Positions 13,038-15,996 of a stretch of DNA of 15,996 nt are shown piece by piece. This stretch comes from Anaerolineae bacterium (lineage in GTDB: Bacteria; Chloroflexota; Anaerolineae; B4-G1; SLSP01), in the NCBI GenBank assembly GCA_016934645.1, contig JAFGSL010000351.1, forward strand, positions 1 through 15,996. Direction: 5' to 3'. The notes beneath the pieces are model-generated. The model saw only the letters and a program-made list of their open reading frames with translations. It was not told the origin of the DNA and made no database searches. The stretch's first letter is position 1. Every line of letters starts with the position of its first letter. The position numbers and the translations under genes are program-made.

Positions 13038-15539
13038 TCAGGTCAGGATATCGCCGAGTTCCACCAGCAGTGCCTCCAATTCCTCCTGCGTCAGGTCTAC
13101 GTCGGGGAAATCGGTGGACGAGGGCGGGAGGGGGCGGGCAGGCGTGGCGGCGGACAGGGCGGCGATGGTCTGGTATTCGAATAGGTGTTGGACGGTGAGG
13201 AGCAGCCCGGCAGCGCGTGCCTCGGCAATGATATTGAGCGCCAGCAGCGAGTCACCTCCCAGTTCGAAAAAGTTGTCGTGGACACCTACCGGTGCGGTTT
13301 GTAAAACCGTCTCCCAGATGTGCGCCAGGGTTGTTTCGGTGGGCGTGCGCGGCGCGACGTAGGCATTGGTGAGGGTGGGGCGGGTTGCATCCGGCGCGGG
13401 AAGGCGCCTGCGGTCGATTTTGCCGTTGGGTGTCAGTGGCAGCGCATCGAGATGGACGAACGCACCGGGAATCATGTAGGCTGGAAGACGCTGTTTGAGA
13501 AAATTCTGGAGTTCGCCGGTGGCCGGATGATCGATGGATGGGTCGCTTGTGGTCCAGTAGGTGATAAGGCGAGGGTCGCCGTCGGTGCCAGGATGAACGA
13601 CGGCGACGGCTTGGCGCACGGCAGGATGGCGGGCGAGCGCGCTCTCAATCTCGCCCAGTTCGACGCGGAAGCCGCGGATTTTTACTTGATTGTCCAGACG
13701 CTGTAAAAATTCGATGTCGCCGTTTTCGAGATAACGAGCTGCGTCGCCGGTTTTGTAAAGCCGCGCACCGGGTTCGGTCGAGAAGGGATTGGGGACGAAC
13801 TTCTCGGCGGTGAGTTGTGGGCGGTTGAAGTAGCCGCGCGCTAGCCCTACGCCGCTGATGTAGAGTTCGCCAGGGATGCCTACAGGAACGGGCTGCAAAG
13901 CCTGGTCGAGGATGTACAGGCGGATGTTGCCAAGCGGTTGTCCTACTGGAACGCTTGGCGCATCGCCGGCGGTCGTGACCTGTCCGCAGGCGGCCCACAC
14001 GGTCGATTCGGTGGGGCCGTAGAAGTTCCACAGTGGGATGTCCCATGCCAGCACCTTCTGTGCCAGCGCACGGGGCATGGCCTCGCCGCCGCAGCAAATC
14101 AAGCGCAGGGATAATGGGTCGGCAGCATCGTGAAGGTCCACCAGCCGCTGTAGTGCTGACGGCGTCTGGTTGACGATGGTGACGTGCTCTGCGCGCAGCA
14201 GTTCGAGAAATGCTGTGGGCGACTGCACGACGGTTTGCGGGACGATGACCAGCCGGCTTCCACAGAGCAGGGGCGTCCAGATTTCCCACACTGAAAAATC
14301 GAAGGCATACGAGTGGAAGACCGTCCACACGTCATCGGCATTGAAACCGAAGACCGGGCGGGTAGCTTCGATGAGGTTGATCACGCTCTGGTGGGCGATT
14401 TCGACGCCTTTGGGCTGTCCTGTCGAGCCGGAGGTGTAGATGACGTAGGCTAGGTTGTGACCCTGCGCGCTGTCATCCAGGTTTGTGTCCGCGTGGGCGG
14501 CGATAGCAGGCCAGTCGGCATCCAGGCAGATGATGTGCGCCTGGGTGGATGGAAGCGCGTCAACGAGCGCGCTCTCGGTCAACAGCACCGGCGTCTGCGT
14601 GTCGGCGAGCATAAACGCCTGGCGATCGGGCGGGTAAGCGGGGTCGATGGGGAGGTAAGCGCCACCGGCTTTGAGGATACCGAGCATCCCTACGAGCATC
14701 ACCGTCGAGCGGGCGACACATATCGCCACGGGAACTTCCGGGCCGACACCGAGCTCTTGCAGGTGCTGGGCTAATTGGTTGGCGCGGGCGTTCAAGTCGC
14801 CATAGGTGAGTGTCTGCCGGGGTTTTCCCGGTTCGGCGTAAACCACGGCGACGGCTTCCGGCGTTTGCGCGGCCTGGCGCTCGAAGCGACGATGGATGCA
14901 CTGTCCGATGTAGCCGGTGTCAGTCGTGGTGTCATTCCAGGCGACGAGCATCTGTTGACGTTCGACTTTGGTCAACATAGGCAGGGATTTGAGGGGCAGT
15001 TCCGGCGTGCTGACGAAGCCTTCTAGCAGTGTGAGCAAATGGTCGGCCAATCGCGCTACGGCAGCGGTTTCGAAACGGTCGGCATCGTAGTCGATGCGCA
15101 GGCGCAGATCGCCATCGACGGTGATGATGAAGGGGATGGCAGCGTGCGCGTCCTTTGCGTGGCTGCCAAAGACGAGGAGTGTCTCGAGATGCGAAGGCTC
15201 CGGCTGGCGTGTGGTGGTGGAATTGGCTTGCAGTGCTGTGAGCCAGGCGCGCGCCTCTTGTTCCGGCTGGACAGTTGTGTGTGTGAGGATGGGTGTGTGG
15301 GAGACAAGCATCCCGAAGGTCGCATCCGCTTCGCCGCTGTAGTGGCTGAGGAGCAGCGCCCATGCACCCTGGATCAGCGTTGAGACGTCGAGGTCGTTCT
15401 GTTGCGCACGGTCATGCAGCGCGGTGGTGAATTCCGGTGCAGGCGTGACCTCGTAGTATGCGCGCGGCGTCACCCCGCCGGATAACGGCCGGGGTTTGGC
15501 GATAGCCAGTGGCGTCGGCGCAGGGAAATCATCAATCAT
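13038..15539 (-). CDS. NRPS-1: condensation C-lobe remnant, A, T (loading module)
   Basis: An 833-residue NRPS from ATG 15539; a TTG at 15548 could add three residues. Neither has a clear ribosome-binding site, so coupling to the overlapping upstream gene is likely. Residues about 20-190 match only the second lobe of a condensation domain (LIQGAWALLLSHYSGEAD, LETLLVFGS). The HHxxxDG catalytic lobe is absent, as is the FINTLPVRV segment seen in NRPS-2. In the A domain (about 215-710), A3 is YTSGSTGQPKG, A5 is FYGPTEST and A10 is LTPNGKIDR. Pocket residues read D-F-W-N-C-G-F-V-W-K. The first four match threonine-type domains (with NQTPSA), but the rest do not, so the substrate is uncertain. The carrier domain has LGGDS with Ser764. 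An acidic amphipathic tail (LTQEELEALLVELGDI) may dock to NRPS-2. It probably loads the first residue. Confidence 0.92.
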   Translation of the reverse strand: MIDDFPAPTPLAIAKPRPLSGGVTPRAYYEVTPAPEFTTALHDRAQQNDLDVSTLIQGAWALLLSHYSGEADATFGMLVSHTPILTHTTVQPEQEARAWLTALQANSTTTRQPEPSHLETLLVFGSHAKDAHAAIPFIITVDGDLRLRIDYDADRFETAAVARLADHLLTLLEGFVSTPELPLKSLPMLTKVERQQMLVAWNDTTTDTGYIGQCIHRRFERQAAQTPEAVAVVYAEPGKPRQTLTYGDLNARANQLAQHLQELGVGPEVPVAICVARSTVMLVGMLGILKAGGAYLPIDPAYPPDRQAFMLADTQTPVLLTESALVDALPSTQAHIICLDADWPAIAAHADTNLDDSAQGHNLAYVIYTSGSTGQPKGVEIAHQSVINLIEATRPVFGFNADDVWTVFHSYAFDFSVWEIWTPLLCGSRLVIVPQTVVQSPTAFLELLRAEHVTIVNQTPSALQRLVDLHDAADPLSLRLICCGGEAMPRALAQKVLAWDIPLWNFYGPTESTVWAACGQVTTAGDAPSVPVGQPLGNIRLYILDQALQPVPVGIPGELYISGVGLARGYFNRPQLTAEKFVPNPFSTEPGARLYKTGDAARYLENGDIEFLQRLDNQVKIRGFRVELGEIESALARHPAVRQAVAVVHPGTDGDPRLITYWTTSDPSIDHPATGELQNFLKQRLPAYMIPGAFVHLDALPLTPNGKIDRRRLPAPDATRPTLTNAYVAPRTPTETTLAHIWETVLQTAPVGVHDNFFELGGDSLLALNIIAEARAAGLLLTVQHLFEYQTIAALSAATPARPLPPSSTDFPDVDLTQEELEALLVELGDILT

Positions 15540-15996
15540 ATTGATCAAACAGCTTGTTGAGTTGGCGCGGGCGAGCGCGGGTCAGTTCGGCGATGCGGTC
15601 GTTGGATTCGCGGAGCCGTTCGCTGAGGACGTTGATGAGTGCCAGCGACATCTCCGGGTTTTGGCGCGCCAGGGCGATAAGCGGTTCGCGGCGCAGACGC
15701 AATGTGAGTGTGTCCTGGATGGCGACGGCAGAGGTGGTGTGAGGACTGTCGTCGAAGAAGTTGGTCTCGCCGAAATAAGAGTGCGCCCCCATGGTTGCCA
15801 GCCGTGCGAAAGAACCGGTGCGCTTCTCTTGCTCAATACCGACGCGCCCGTTCACGACCACGTACAGTGCGCCGCCGGGATCGTCGTTGTTGTAGATGCG
15901 CGTGTCTTCCTCGTACATTTCTTCCTCGCAGACGTTCGCCAGGATTTTGAGCTGGTCGATGGTCATCCCCTGGAAGAAGGGGACTTCTTTGAGGAA
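15532..15996 (-). CDS. Cyclic-nucleotide-binding-fold protein (3' part)
   Basis: The frame enters from the right edge with FLKEVPFFQG before the first visible Met (15966), so the true start lies outside the window. The 154 visible residues form a CRP/FNR-type cNMP-binding beta-roll: ALYVVVNGRVGI, then a phosphate-binding cassette with FGETNFF, then the C-helix (LALINVLSERLRESNDRI). The protein stops about 15 residues after this helix, so no HTH DNA-binding domain follows; this is not a CRP-type transcription factor at its C-terminus. The cassette reads SPHTTSA where CRP has an Arg before Ser-Ala contacting the cyclic phosphate; here it is Thr (visible residue 88). Ligand binding may be lost or altered. 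The gene overlaps the NRPS-1 start by 8 bases, so its product is made together with the synthetases. Confidence 0.85.
   Translation of the reverse strand, partial: FLKEVPFFQGMTIDQLKILANVCEEEMYEEDTRIYNNDDPGGALYVVVNGRVGIEQEKRTGSFARLATMGAHSYFGETNFFDDSPHTTSAVAIQDTLTLRLRREPLIALARQNPEMSLALINVLSERLRESNDRIAELTRARPRQLNKLFDQYD

Noticed and set aside
12516..13184. Long open frame on the plus strand (about 222 codons)
   Set aside because: Antisense to the NRPS-2 condensation domain and the NRPS-1 end. It crosses a gene junction and shows no recognisable domain.
15532..15996. CRP/FNR transcription factor controlling the NRPS genes
   Set aside because: The frame stops soon after the C-helix, leaving no room for a C-terminal HTH domain.

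Overview
The window holds one strand of tightly packed genes, all read right to left (minus strand). It looks like part of a Chloroflexota genome, for example an Anaerolineae or Caldilinea relative. This is inferred from protein style: a lipoprotein binding protein with a Cys-Gly-Gly plus Thr/Pro linker, a HAMP-GAF membrane sensor, and a ParA-like ATPase with an Arg-Gly-Gly-Thr-Gly-Lys-Ser P-loop. The taxon is not proven by any marker gene here.

In transcription order, the right end (15532-15996) carries the 3' part of a cyclic-nucleotide-binding-fold protein. It overlaps the first of three nonribosomal peptide synthetases (NRPS). NRPS-1 (13038-15539) has only the C-terminal lobe of a condensation domain, then A-T. 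NRPS-2 (9807-13028) is a complete C-A-T module whose pocket reads as valine-type. NRPS-3 (5276-9814) is C-A-T with an asparagine-type pocket. Instead of a thioesterase it ends in about 400 residues that I align to cyanobacterial long-chain acyl-ACP reductase (AAR), with the catalytic cysteine position kept. An MbtH-like protein follows with a 4-base overlap. The simplest reading is a short assembly line (Xaa-Val-Asn) released by reduction as a peptide aldehyde.

After an 82-base gap with a possible promoter come a family-5 peptide-binding lipoprotein (3152-4978) and, overlapping it by 4 bases, a two-TM HAMP-GAF sensor (1191-3155). These could sense a peptide at the cell surface, possibly the product made upstream; that link is inference. 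A 150-base gap (1041-1190) carries two copies of a 15-base palindromic element and a good promoter. It drives a MinD/ParA-like ATPase (270-1040), a 71-residue Cys-rich zinc-binding protein (44-259), and the first ten codons of another gene that leaves the window.

The most unusual items are the AAR-like release domain fused to an NRPS, the lobe-only condensation domain in the first module, the coupled cNMP-fold protein lacking the phosphate-binding arginine, and the paired palindromes at the ParA promoter. There is no gene-free stretch longer than 150 bases. I saw no RNA genes, insertion sequences or CRISPR arrays.
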